A model generated the notes under the pieces. It worked only from the letters and a program-made list of their open reading frames with translations. It made no database searches and was not told the origin of the DNA. From contig CAYQKY010000013.1 in the NCBI GenBank assembly GCA_964418125.1, positions 1 to 64,000 of the forward strand: DNA of 64,000 bases, given 5' to 3'. Made by a program: the position numbers and the translations under genes. The DNA comes from JACJXW01 sp964418125 (lineage in GTDB: Bacteria > Bacteroidota > Bacteroidia > Chitinophagales > Saprospiraceae). Every line of letters starts with the position of its first letter. Within the stretch, counting starts at the first letter, position 1. This document shows positions 52,301 to 60,209 of this stretch, piece by piece.

Positions 52301-53630
52301 TGCGCAGCCAGGGGCGGGTTTCGGTATTGATGTAAATCGGCGAGTTGGCGATATCGAATTGGGAATTGGGCCGTTCTACGTTGATGGTCGGAGGCAATAC
52401 TTTATGGTGGAGGGCCAGTACGGCTTTGATCATGCCGGCCGCTCCGGCGGCGGCCTTGGTATGTCCGATCTGTGATTTGACGGAACCGAGGGCGATGTGG
52501 TGTTTTTCCGGGTTATCCTTGCCGAAGACCATGTTCATGGAAGTGAACTCGGTGGGGTCGCCGGCGCCGGTGCCGGTGCCGTGGGCTTCGATCAGCCCGA
52601 CGGTGGAGGGGGCGTATCCGGCCTCCTCGTAGGCACGGTTCATGGCGAGGGCCTGCCCGGAGGGGCGGGGGGCGTAGACCGACTTGAAGCGGCCGTCGCT
52701 GGAGGTTCCTACGCCTTTGACTACAGCGTAGATGTGGTCGCCGTCGCGTTCGGCGTCTTCCAGCCGCTTCATTACCAGCATGCCGATGCCTTCTCCGATG
52801 AGCATGCCGTCGGCCTCATCGCTGAAGGGACGGATATTCCCGGACTTCGAAAAGGCCGGCGTCTTGCTGAACGACATGTACATGAAGGGGGAGTTGTCGG
52901 TATCCACGCCTCCGGTGAGCATCATGTCGCAGCGGCCTTCCACCAGTTCGCTCAGTGCCATCTTGATGGCGCTCAGGGAGGCGGCGCAGGCGGCGTCGAC
53001 CACGCTGTTGATGCCGCCCAGGTCGAAGCGGTTGGCGATGCGGCCGGAGATGACGTTGCCCAGCAGGCCGGGGAAGGCGTTCTCGTTCCAGCTCACATAG
53101 GCTTTCTTTATCTTGTCGACGATGGGCGGAATATCCTCTTCCGCCACGCCGCTGGCCCTCAGGGCCTTCTCCCATACCGGGTACTGCAGCCGGGCGATCA
53201 GGGGCAGGATCAGCTTCTGGCCGCCGCCCACGCCCAGCACTACGCCGGTTTTTTCTTTGAGTTCTTTGGTGAATTTCGGGGAGTCCTGCCCGTAGCCGGC
53301 GTCCTGCAGGGCGTCGCGGGCGGCCACCAGGCCCAATAGCTGGCTGACGTCCGTCACCTCCAGGATATTGGGAGGCAGGCCGAACTCCATGGGGTTGAAA
53401 TCGATCTCGGGAAGGAAGCCGCCCCGCTTGCAGTAAGTCTTGTCCGGAGCGCTCATATCGGGGTCGTAGTAGTCTTCGATGCGCCAGCGGCTGGGCGGCA
53501 CGTCGGTGATGCTGTCTTTGCCCAGGATGATATTATTCCAGAACTCTTCGACATTGAGGGCATCGGCAAAGAGGGCGGAAAGGCCGGTGACAGCGATTGG
53601 CGTTTTGCGTAGGGAGCTGTTGATATTCAT
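49356..53630 (-). CDS. pfaA: PUFA synthase KS-AT-ACP3 protein (N-terminal part of PfaA)
   Basis: A 1424-residue megasynthase. KS: Cys215 (DAACAAS), His350 (AHGTGTGAGD), Lys385 and His390 (KSQIGHT). Malonyl-type AT: GHSFGE with Ser684, and His789 in AFHTAF. A linker with a KIIEVEKIVEVP-type coiled coil (about 965-1045) precedes three ACP domains (1120-1199, 1234-1313, 1342-1421) whose phosphopantetheine serines are Ser1157, Ser1271 and Ser1379 in LGIDSIKR. Three ACPs is fewer than the five to six of Shewanella-type PfaA. It ends after the last ACP, so KR and DH lie on the next gene. It follows the TetR gene by 52 bp. Product is likely a C20 or C22 polyunsaturated acid, which cannot be decided here. 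Confidence 0.93.
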   Translation of the reverse strand: MNINSSLRKTPIAVTGLSALFADALNVEEFWNNIILGKDSITDVPPSRWRIEDYYDPDMSAPDKTYCKRGGFLPEIDFNPMEFGLPPNILEVTDVSQLLGLVAARDALQDAGYGQDSPKFTKELKEKTGVVLGVGGGQKLILPLIARLQYPVWEKALRASGVAEEDIPPIVDKIKKAYVSWNENAFPGLLGNVISGRIANRFDLGGINSVVDAACAASLSAIKMALSELVEGRCDMMLTGGVDTDNSPFMYMSFSKTPAFSKSGNIRPFSDEADGMLIGEGIGMLVMKRLEDAERDGDHIYAVVKGVGTSSDGRFKSVYAPRPSGQALAMNRAYEEAGYAPSTVGLIEAHGTGTGAGDPTEFTSMNMVFGKDNPEKHHIALGSVKSQIGHTKAAAGAAGMIKAVLALHHKVLPPTINVERPNSQFDIANSPIYINTETRPWLRNGHPRRASVSAFGFGGINVHITMEEYEGKKQADYRLHEPYKTVLLQAPTPAQLLQECQERLAQLQSDEAPTAFSSLARESKNTTPERPSARLGFVATSPEECVELLRLAIQTLEKNQDAWNHPRGICYRPNGIDPATQKVVALFSGQGSQYVGMGKELANAFPEVHEAFSKADSLFQKAGEAPLSKTVFPVPVFSREEREAQQLALTETRYAQPAIGALSMGMYKVMHRAGFQPHFAAGHSFGELTALWVAGVFDEDTFLALAKERGAAMSAANPEADAGTMLAVKASEAEVKQAINGMEGVSVANVNSNSQVVIGGGTAAIKDAEEKLQAKGLSVIPLPVSAAFHTAFVKHAQQPFARFVHEQDFNQPAIPVYANTTGQPYPHNADEQHAILEEQIMNPVLFKDQIENIYQAGGRIFVEFGPRDVLSRLVQNILQGKEHVALSVNPAARKDSDLQFRQAALQLRVLGLPLADIDPYKKESAAPVAKTKLNVSLSGNNYVSGPTQKAYQEALSDGFRVSGGQETIVEKIIEVEKIVEVPAERETDLQIENEEEAMNKETLKVLQAALESFNAHQTKSLEIFERFMSEQNQQAQQLLQLLSRQIEAPQPAEKEAPLSNGFAKPEAPATVATPVTSNGNGNGANGQAKTASRPVAPATPAVETKAAPVAQAPAAQTGVDTAQLEKALLEVVSEKTGYPAEMLELNMDMEADLGIDSIKRVEIFGALTAQYPEMAGINPNELTELRTLGEIVAYVGKKGGTAVAEPKVEVEVEAEVKVEPAAAAEAPAVQTGTDTAQLEKALLEVVSEKTGYPAEMLELNMDMEADLGIDSIKRVEIFGALTAQYPEMAGINPNELTELRTLGEIVGYVGKKGGAAVAEPKVKVKVEPTAATEAPAVQTGTDSAQLEKALLDVVSEKTGYPAEMLELNMDMEADLGIDSIKRVEIFGALTAQYPEMAGINPNELTELRTLGEIVAYVGKKKLVA
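49368..50273. repeat. Three tandem ACP-coding repeats
   Basis: Coding units at 50034-50273, 49692-49931 and 49368-49607 encode almost the same 80 residues, spaced 114 and 108 codons apart with Ala/Val/Glu/Lys-rich linkers. Base differences between units are mostly synonymous. These are protein-domain repeats within pfaA, not a mobile or CRISPR repeat. Confidence 0.9.
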
Positions 53631-53682
53631 ATCTTTTATTTTGATCCCCGCCGGTTGAAAGAAAAGGCGGGGAAGATCTTTT

Positions 53683-54300
53683 TTAAACCGAGATGCGAAA
53701 TAGTTCTTCCTGTTTTTCCAGCAGCTCGATGCCCTTGAGGGTGCACAGGCCGCGCATGTATGGGATCAGTATACCGAAGGTGAGCCGCTCTTTGCTGAAT
53801 TCCACGGCGGGGAACATATCGTTGTCCTTCAGTAGCTTGAGCAGGGCCAGCACCGTTTTGACCACTACTTCCACATCCATGTCTTCCTGGAAGATACCGT
53901 CCTGTATACCCCATTCGGCGAGGTCCACGAGTTGCCGGTGGGCGAAGTTTCCGGTATTTCGATACGATTCGTGCAACAGGCCGGGGTAGTAGTGAATGAT
54001 GTCGCTGAAGAAGTTGGGGCTGACATGGTAGGTGCGCCCCACGATCTTGTGGTGCAGGTGGCCCATGGCCTCGATGGCGTTATCGGCCGACTGTATGATC
54101 TCTTCGTTCTCCTCCTTGATCCGGGCGTGGTAAACGGCCAGGCAGGCTTCCAGTAAGCCGGTCTTATCCTTGAAATGCGTGTAGATTGTTCGCTTGGAGG
54201 TATGCAGTTCCCTGACCAGGCGGTCGAGGGTGACCGTCTTTACGCCGTGCTTGACGAACTGCTGGGTAGCAGTTTCTATGATGTGCTCTCGTGTGATCAT
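53683..54300 (-). CDS. TetR-family transcriptional regulator at the head of the PUFA operon
   Basis: A 205-residue TetR-type repressor or activator. The DNA-binding domain is clear: ITREHIIETATQQFVKHGVKTVTLDRLVRELHTSKRTIYTHFKDKTGLLEACL (residues 2-54) with the usual Tyr-Thr-His-Phe turn. The C-terminal all-helical part (about 60-205) would hold a ligand pocket, possibly for a fatty acid or acyl-CoA. It precedes pfaA by 52 bp on the same strand, so it is probably the first gene of the operon and may autoregulate it. The operator was not identified. Its stop codon lies just downstream of no obvious terminator. Confidence 0.9.
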   Translation of the reverse strand: MITREHIIETATQQFVKHGVKTVTLDRLVRELHTSKRTIYTHFKDKTGLLEACLAVYHARIKEENEEIIQSADNAIEAMGHLHHKIVGRTYHVSPNFFSDIIHYYPGLLHESYRNTGNFAHRQLVDLAEWGIQDGIFQEDMDVEVVVKTVLALLKLLKDNDMFPAVEFSKERLTFGILIPYMRGLCTLKGIELLEKQEELFRISV

Positions 54301-54649
54301 GTATGTGATTCAGCCTTCTGGCGGCCCGTGTGGTAATATTTTGGTTTCTTCAGTACCACAAAGGAAGAAAGATTTGGGGGAATTTCCTTATTTGAGGCGG
54401 GATTTATTTTTTGAATTGTTTATTAATCCTTCTGATTCCGGACTGGCTGAGGTGAAAGAATGGAAGGAAAGACAATGATTTTTGTCATTGATAACACGGC
54501 CGGATTTACAGTAACTTTAAAAGTAGCTTACCTATTATCCTTATTAATCGTATTAAGCTATTCCTCTTTTAATTAATACACAGGCCTTTGAGAATTGAAA
54601 GAAATAGCTCTTCTGGGCGCTTTTAATATACCAAAAAACCAAACCCATC
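54301..54649. promoter_or_regulatory. Divergent intergenic region: PUFA operon and transglutaminase-like gene
   Basis: A 349-bp gap without a gene. On the plus strand, TTG at 54488-54490 and TAACTTTA at 54512-54519 are 21 bases apart, close to the Bacteroidota TTG-N17-23-TAnnTTTG pattern, and would serve the gene at 54650. On the minus strand I found no convincing promoter for the TetR-pfa operon. The AT-rich stretch 54535-54580 (TTATTAATCGTATTAAG-like) is a possible regulator site but not a clear palindrome. Confidence 0.35.
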
Positions 54650-56587
54650 ATGAAAAACAGAAAATTTCGAAACCTCCGGAGGCTTGGGGCCTTTACGGTG
54701 GTTGTAACTCTGGCCTTTTTATTCAGTTCCAATGTTAATTCTCCGCCCCATTTACCTTCTGGTTCAGATTGCAGCCTGACCGGAGTGGCTCCTTATAACC
54801 GAGTGGAAGGAGTTGGCTGGGAAGGGCAAGGAGCAGGAGTAGGTTATGGAGATTTTAACAACAATGGTAGGCCCGACATGGTCCTGATGGCCTACGACAA
54901 CCCGGCTTACGGAAATACATTTCGATATAGGGTAGGTTGGGACATCAATTTCAGCACGGGAACAGCAAGCAGCTGGACGAGCTACCAGGAAGTCGCAGGG
55001 GTTGGCTGGGAAGGGCAAGGGGCCGGACTGGCAATACACGATATTAATAATAACGGCAAGGAGGACATGATATTTATGGCTTATGATAATCCTGCCGGTA
55101 ACAACTCTTTCCGGTACAAGATTGGTTGGGATATCAATACTGCCGGCAATGCCCAGAACTGGACCAACTATATTCAGGTTGATGGAGTGAGCGCTGAAGG
55201 TTCGGGTGCCGGTGTTGCTGTTGCAGATATCAATGAAAATGGAATTGCCGACCTGGTAATGCTTGCTTCTGTAGAACAGGGCTACGTGGATGATTACCAA
55301 TACAGAGTCGGTTGGGATATCGGCGCCAATGGCCAGGCTAACAACTGGTCCGGCCCTTTTTGGGCGCCTGGGGTAGGTTATTCAATACAGGGAGCGGATG
55401 TTGCGGTCACGGACATTGACCTGGACGGGGCATTAGATATTGTTTTGATGGCTTATGACAATTCCTACTGGAATAATTTCAGGTACCGAATTGGATGGAA
55501 CCTGCGGCCAACAGGAAAACCACAGCTTTGGAGCCGTTGGTTCATGACCAAAGGGTTCGGGCTTGAGGGGCAGGGCGCCGGGGTTGCTTTTCTTAATGAA
55601 CCTGAGGGCCGGCCACTGATCACCCTTATGGCCTATGACAATCCTGATGGTAGTAATACATTTCGGTATATGACCCTTCCCATTACTACTTCGGGGGCCA
55701 CTTTTGGGTTCGCAGATGATGATCCGCCTTACGCCAATAATGTTTTGAGTGTGCCAAGCAGCAGTACAACATTCACTGCGGGCCGGCTTTTCAACCTCAA
55801 TATGTCCGACGTTCAGGATGCCGCCAATGATGCTATCACCTATCATCTTTTCAGGTGCTTAATCGTTGCAATTGCAGGAAATACTGATGATACTCCCAAT
55901 TGCTGGTGTAATTATCCTGAGAACAACACGAATGTAGCTGTCGTTGCCAGTAATGCTCAATTGAATTATGCCATAACGCCCGAAATGCTTGTTAATGCAG
56001 TTGCATGGTACGTTGATGAGAACATGGGATATACCAATGATGATGCCAATGGGTATGTGCTGAATACCATTCACAACCTGAATTATTTCGCTGGAGGGGA
56101 ATTCATCCCCGCTTACTATACCATTCATTATACAAACCCTGCCCGGCACCCTAACCTGATCCCTTCTTTGTTTGCTTACAACGAAATTTGGGCAAACGAT
56201 TACAATGATGGAAATTTATATCACGGGGACTGTGAAGACTTTGCTATTCTGAGGCATGCCCTACTGAGAGCATTAGGGTTTGACAGAAACTATATCTGGA
56301 ATGCAGATGCTCCGAGCCATGAATTTAATATTGTTCTTTATCAAGGGAGCTACCGAATTATGGATTATGGACGTATTTACAGATATTTCTGCAGGCCCAG
56401 CAACATTACCGAAAATGTCTTTGGAGCCTGGAATCAGGTTTACGGCCCAGAGTTAAACGAGATAAACACTTTTGAAGAACAGGTCTTTCCGAAGATCTAT
56501 CCGGACCGCTGTAGTGAAGGGAGGGGATGGATGTTTACGAGAAGGCCGCATTCCGAATATCAGTCCTACAGCACCTGTTGCGACTGA
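54650..56587 (+). CDS. Secreted FG-GAP/VCBS-repeat protein with C-terminal transglutaminase-like domain
   Basis: A 645-residue protein with an N-terminal signal or membrane anchor (about residues 10-28). Five repeats of about 58 residues, with motifs like GWEGQGAGVGYGDFNNNGRPDMVLMAYDNP and FRYRVGWDIN, form a beta-propeller of the VCBS/FG-GAP kind with DxNxNGxxD calcium loops. After a short spacer, a transglutaminase-like domain follows: Cys528 in HGDCEDFAILRHALLRALG, His557 in PSHEFNIVLY and Asp572 in IMDYG, a complete Cys-His-Asp triad. Two further cysteines (CCD) end the chain. No T9SS domain is visible. It could be a protease or crosslinking enzyme acting on surface polymers. Codon usage is more AT-rich than the neighbours. 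Confidence 0.7.
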   Translation: MKNRKFRNLRRLGAFTVVVTLAFLFSSNVNSPPHLPSGSDCSLTGVAPYNRVEGVGWEGQGAGVGYGDFNNNGRPDMVLMAYDNPAYGNTFRYRVGWDINFSTGTASSWTSYQEVAGVGWEGQGAGLAIHDINNNGKEDMIFMAYDNPAGNNSFRYKIGWDINTAGNAQNWTNYIQVDGVSAEGSGAGVAVADINENGIADLVMLASVEQGYVDDYQYRVGWDIGANGQANNWSGPFWAPGVGYSIQGADVAVTDIDLDGALDIVLMAYDNSYWNNFRYRIGWNLRPTGKPQLWSRWFMTKGFGLEGQGAGVAFLNEPEGRPLITLMAYDNPDGSNTFRYMTLPITTSGATFGFADDDPPYANNVLSVPSSSTTFTAGRLFNLNMSDVQDAANDAITYHLFRCLIVAIAGNTDDTPNCWCNYPENNTNVAVVASNAQLNYAITPEMLVNAVAWYVDENMGYTNDDANGYVLNTIHNLNYFAGGEFIPAYYTIHYTNPARHPNLIPSLFAYNEIWANDYNDGNLYHGDCEDFAILRHALLRALGFDRNYIWNADAPSHEFNIVLYQGSYRIMDYGRIYRYFCRPSNITENVFGAWNQVYGPELNEINTFEEQVFPKIYPDRCSEGRGWMFTRRPHSEYQSYSTCCD

Positions 56588-56619
56588 ACTCTTATCATAA
56601 CTCCTAAAAAAACCAGGAA

Positions 56620-57588
56620 ATGTTTTACAGAAATGACTTCATCTTCATCGTTGCCGTTCTGGCCCTTTTACTTTTTGCCTTTGGATGTAAACCCCGGGAA
56701 ATACAGATGAAAGAACAAGATCCGGAGGCTTTACTCAGGGAATTTGAAGAGCGTTACGAAAACAAGCTTTCCATTCCTCCCCAGGAAATAACTTTCGCAT
56801 ACATCAATAAAGAGTTTGATGTCAGCCTTAAGGGGGAAATTGACCTTCAGGCTCAACAAGCAGGGCTGGACTACCAAATGCAGAACAGAAAAGAAACGCC
56901 CGAAACGTTTACCTTCAGGAACCCTGTTCGAATACAGGACAGCATGCAAATAAGAATTTCATCTAATGACAAAAAACCATTCCGGTTCAGGGAGCAAATC
57001 GATATCAGGAAGGTTTCGGAGAATACTAAATATTTCCATATGAGCCCATACCTGATGATCCGAAAAGAAAATGAACCATATAAGATCCTCTTTGGAAATT
57101 ATGATATTGACCTCAAGGTAAAATTTCCCGAGGGGGCGCGCATTATCCGGTCAACTATCCCATTGGAAATGGTTAATTCAAATACGGCCGCCTGGCAAAT
57201 GGAAAAGTTGGATGTCCTTCCGCCAATTGACATCTGGTATTCCCTATCAGAAGAGAAGGTTGAATTGAAAAAAGAGGCAGAGGAAAGGAACGGAGCCATT
57301 ATTATTCATATTACGGTAAGTAATGTTGGGGATAGCTCGGCAAGAGGCTTGAAGTTGTCCTGTAAGGTCCCCAATACCTTTGCTGTTCCGATACCTGAGC
57401 AATCGGAAGGCTCTTTTGAGCTTTCTCAGGGTGTAATGCACATCTGGAGGTATAATTTGCCTGCTCTCGGGCCCCAAAGTTCCCGGCAAGTTGCCCTGGC
57501 CTTTCAGGCCACCTCCTCAGGTGCTCCTTTTCAAGTACCTAAAATAGTGGTTCACAACGCGGCGGGTGATCTGTTGGCGGTAAAATGA
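56620..57588 (+). CDS. Lipoprotein of unknown function, partner of the transglutaminase-like gene
   Basis: A 322-residue lipoprotein with a signal peptide and lipobox (FAFGC, Cys about 23), then a soluble, beta-rich chain. The last 100 residues (ISVSNVGDSSARGLKLSCKVPNTF region) look like a DUF11/CARDB-type Ig fold. The family of the central part is not recognised. It begins 32 bp after the preceding gene with similar AT-rich codon usage, so the two were probably acquired together and act at the surface together. It is convergent with the phosphopantetheinyl transferase gene. Confidence 0.6.
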   Translation: MFYRNDFIFIVAVLALLLFAFGCKPREIQMKEQDPEALLREFEERYENKLSIPPQEITFAYINKEFDVSLKGEIDLQAQQAGLDYQMQNRKETPETFTFRNPVRIQDSMQIRISSNDKKPFRFREQIDIRKVSENTKYFHMSPYLMIRKENEPYKILFGNYDIDLKVKFPEGARIIRSTIPLEMVNSNTAAWQMEKLDVLPPIDIWYSLSEEKVELKKEAEERNGAIIIHITVSNVGDSSARGLKLSCKVPNTFAVPIPEQSEGSFELSQGVMHIWRYNLPALGPQSSRQVALAFQATSSGAPFQVPKIVVHNAAGDLLAVK

Positions 57589-57646
57589 ATCCCAAGGGCG
57601 GCGAATATATCTACCACTGCTGTATTTTAATAATTGTTGGGAGCTG

Positions 57647-58291
57647 TCAGAAATTCAGTTTCTCAGTGAGGGGCTCCTGCCGTTTTCCCTGCTCATCCGT
57701 CACCAGATGACAAACATACCCATCTCCCAGCTCGATCTCGTACATCGGCCAGCCCTTTCCTTCCATCACCACCTCTCCTTCCCCAATAACCACTTCTTTC
57801 AACGGCAGGCCGAGCCCCTGGCCGTGCGCCTTGATGGCCGCCTCCTTTCGCGTCCAGAAATAATAGAATGCCCGGAGGGGGGCGGCTGCAGAAGTTACGG
57901 AATCCCATTCTGCATCCGTCATATATCTCCGGAAGTCAGGCAGGTGGATGGGTTTTATTTTTTCTATATCGATGCCCACCCGGCAGCGGTTGCTGAGGGC
58001 GCAGGCTACGTACTCGCCGGAGTGGGAAATGTTGAAATCGGCCGGCCCGGGCAGGAAGGGGCGGCCATAGGAGGTATACTGCAGCTGGTGGAGCAGGGCC
58101 GCGCCGTCCATTCCGAGCCGGTTGAGGCCTTCGGCGAGCAGGAGCTTGCCGAAGAGGCAGGCGTGGGCGTCCTGCCAGCGGCGGTAGCGTTGGATTTTTT
58201 GCCGGATGTCGGCAGGGAGGGGCTTCAGGAGGGCCTCGTATCGCGCCGCTTCCAGTTGCTTTTCGATCCGGGTATGGAGGATGAGTACCAT
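57647..58291 (-). CDS. 4'-phosphopantetheinyl transferase, Sfp type
   Basis: A 214-residue enzyme that would transfer phosphopantetheine from CoA to the ACP serines of the PUFA synthase. The motifs are intact: His90 in FNISHSG, Asp108 and Glu110 in GIDIEK (Mg2+ binding), and WTRKEAAIK (Trp146, Lys149, Glu150, Lys154). PfaE of PUFA-synthase systems is a PPTase of this class. It lies 3.3 kb from the TetR gene, on the same strand as the pfa operon but upstream of it, so it is not in the same transcript. It is 3 bp from the gene at 58295-59638 and probably co-transcribed with it. A general acyl-carrier role is possible, but a PUFA link is favoured by proximity. Confidence 0.88.
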   Translation of the reverse strand: MVLILHTRIEKQLEAARYEALLKPLPADIRQKIQRYRRWQDAHACLFGKLLLAEGLNRLGMDGAALLHQLQYTSYGRPFLPGPADFNISHSGEYVACALSNRCRVGIDIEKIKPIHLPDFRRYMTDAEWDSVTSAAAPLRAFYYFWTRKEAAIKAHGQGLGLPLKEVVIGEGEVVMEGKGWPMYEIELGDGYVCHLVTDEQGKRQEPLTEKLNF

Positions 58292-58294
58292 AGT

Positions 58295-59638
58295 TTATTC
58301 TTTCCAGAACGGGATATAAGCCCTTTCCTCCCACACCAGCGAATCCTGCGCCATCCGCTGCGTCTCTACCCGGAGCAGGTGCTCTCCGCGGGTCAGGTAC
58401 TGCACATCGAGCACGGCAAGGAGGCCGTTGCTTCCTCGTTGGGGATGGGTATAGAACCGGAACCCCGGCGCCGAGAACAGGCTGTCATCCACAATAACCA
58501 GGTGGAGGTTGCTCATACACAGCAGGATGGAGTCGGCATTCAGCCCTTTTCGGACCTCCTGTATGGTTATGATCCCTTCCAGCGTCAGGCCGGTGCGCTG
58601 GGCGGCGCCCAGCTCCGGGCACGCGGCTTCGATGGCCTTGTCGTCCTCTTCCGGCGCATAGGGTATGAACAATTCGACAAAGCCGTTGCCGACAAAGCGG
58701 GAGGGGACGGCCGGCGTAGCAGAAAGATCATCTTCTGCTCCCCGGTCATCGTAGAAGCTGTCATTCAGCCGGGTATGGGGCGGAAGAAAGTCGCCGTCCG
58801 ACATGGTATGGCCAGGAGGAGGGAGAGGGAAATAGGCGCCGGTGACGGCCTTCAGGGAGGATCCAATGAGCAGAACAATAATGTACGGGGCCAGCAGAAA
58901 GCCCACGCCCCGCCCGAAGCGGTTGTCGATGAGGTTGTAATAGAGCGGGCGGTACAGGCGCGCAAAGGTGACGAGGCTGAAAAAACGGTAGATGGGATAG
59001 TATAGGAAGGACAGCCACCGAATTCTTTTGAGAAAACCCAGGGTGACAAAGTCGATGAAGTACAGCAGGCCCCCTCCCAGAAGCAGAACGGCGAAAATTT
59101 TGGGAAGGACATGGTTCCTCAAGCCCAGCCATTCCAGGAAGATCAGGTTAACCAGGGCCACCAGAGCGATCACCCCGGCCACGGCCAGCAGCATGAAAAG
59201 GATGAGGAAAGTAAAGGCGAACAGCACGCTGCAGATCTTCTCCAGCCGTTCGATGTAGCGGTCGAAGCTGCCTACATGCTTCTGGAGAAAGCGGTCGAAC
59301 CGGGGCGTAAACCGCAGGCTTTCGAAGTCGATGTCGTCGGAGACGGAGCGCAGCCCAATGGTGCTGATCCACAGCCCCCGGAACAATACATGGACGCCCA
59401 GGTTGATCAGCAGGATGAACCAGCCGGCAACCAGGATGCCGTAGGGCAGGCCCAGCAGCATCTTCACGCGTGTGCTCATGTCGCTCTTTGTCAGGGCGGC
59501 GCCCAGGTTGTCCAGCGGCTCGTAGATGCCGATGAGCAGGAAGATGGCGAAGCCGGAGAGGATGAGTTCCAGCTGCCAGCTTTCGCGGGCCAGGTTGTCC
59601 AGCCATTCGGTGAGGCGGGAGGAGGAGCGTTGTTGCAT
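58295..59638 (-). CDS. Unknown polytopic membrane protein with soluble C-terminal domain
   Basis: A 447-residue protein. Residues about 1-260 hold around six hydrophobic segments (for example LILSGFAIFLLIGIY, LLFAFTFLILFMLLAVAGVIALVALVNLIF), followed by a hydrophilic region of about 180 residues with PPPGHTMSDGDFLPPHTRLND and an acidic stretch, likely outside the cytoplasm. No family recognised. It is immediately upstream of the PPTase gene (3-bp gap), so it may be cotranscribed and linked to lipid or membrane metabolism, though this is only positional. Confidence 0.7.
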   Translation of the reverse strand: MQQRSSSRLTEWLDNLARESWQLELILSGFAIFLLIGIYEPLDNLGAALTKSDMSTRVKMLLGLPYGILVAGWFILLINLGVHVLFRGLWISTIGLRSVSDDIDFESLRFTPRFDRFLQKHVGSFDRYIERLEKICSVLFAFTFLILFMLLAVAGVIALVALVNLIFLEWLGLRNHVLPKIFAVLLLGGGLLYFIDFVTLGFLKRIRWLSFLYYPIYRFFSLVTFARLYRPLYYNLIDNRFGRGVGFLLAPYIIVLLIGSSLKAVTGAYFPLPPPGHTMSDGDFLPPHTRLNDSFYDDRGAEDDLSATPAVPSRFVGNGFVELFIPYAPEEDDKAIEAACPELGAAQRTGLTLEGIITIQEVRKGLNADSILLCMSNLHLVIVDDSLFSAPGFRFYTHPQRGSNGLLAVLDVQYLTRGEHLLRVETQRMAQDSLVWEERAYIPFWKE

Positions 59639-59670
59639 ACCGTGAGGTTTGTGCTAAAGTACGGAATATT

Positions 59671-59934
59671 GTGGTAACCCTCATGCCGCTAAGCCGGCAG
59701 GGTATGCTGGAGGCCATCAAAGGGGTGGCTGAGATGTCCCACCTGCATGTCGAAAAGGGCCTGCCGGACGCCATCGCCGATGACATCCTGCACGATTCCG
59801 CCTCCAACATCGCCCTCCTGTTGCAGATCCTGCTCCGCAAAATGTGGAACCCCGCCCTGTTCCAAAAACTGGAAAAGCGCCATTCCCCGCACATACGGCC
59901 GATCTCGTTGATGCGCTCGGCGAAATCTTTGTAG
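59671..59934 (+). pseudogene. Remnant of an nSTAND1-type NTPase gene
   Basis: A stretch of about 70 codons reads MVTLMPLSRQGMLEAIKGVAE... IADDILHDSASNIALLLQILLRKMW, which has the wording of the helical region just after the P-loop domain in novel STAND NTPases (as in WD40-linked nSTAND1 proteins), ending where the downstream DNA becomes an unrelated fragment. There is no P-loop, start context or full domain here. The remnant lies within a 571-bp region (59639-60209) holding only decayed sequence; the family reading is from motif memory. Confidence 0.5.
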
Positions 59935-60021
59935 CGAAGGGAGTTGTAGAGTCCCAGGCCGTAACCGAGGCGGAATAAATAGCCAGGGTTTTCCAGGAGG
60001 ATGTTGGTTTTTTGAGTATGG
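59894..60021 (-). pseudogene. Second gene remnant, minus strand, adjoining the STAND remnant
   Basis: On the minus strand, about 38 codons read TNILLENPGYLFRLGYGLGL then YNSLRYKDFAERINEIGRMCGE, clearly protein-like, but with no start and a broken continuation. It begins within 15 bases of the end of the STAND remnant, so two different decayed genes are joined here, perhaps by deletion. No family assigned. The rest of 60022-60209 has a short GGATCCGCGTCATCCGCG repeat and no gene. Confidence 0.4.
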
Positions 60022-60209
60022 AGGGCAGGAGCCCTCCGCTTAATCCCGCGTACGAGCCCAGCTCGTAGCGAACGGCTTGCGTTTTTTATAAATAGCTTTC
60101 GATTGGTACATCGTGTGAGTTCCCACCACGGTATAGGACCGTGAGATCTGCGAAAATCCGCCGGATCCGCGTCATCCGCGTTCCAAAAAAATCCCTATCT
60201 TCTCCCCTC

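Noticed and set aside
60141..60209. Longer start of the pseudouridine synthase
   Set aside because: The extra 23 codons translate a GGATCCGCGTCATCCGCG-type intergenic repeat; the ATG at 60210 begins the natural protein.
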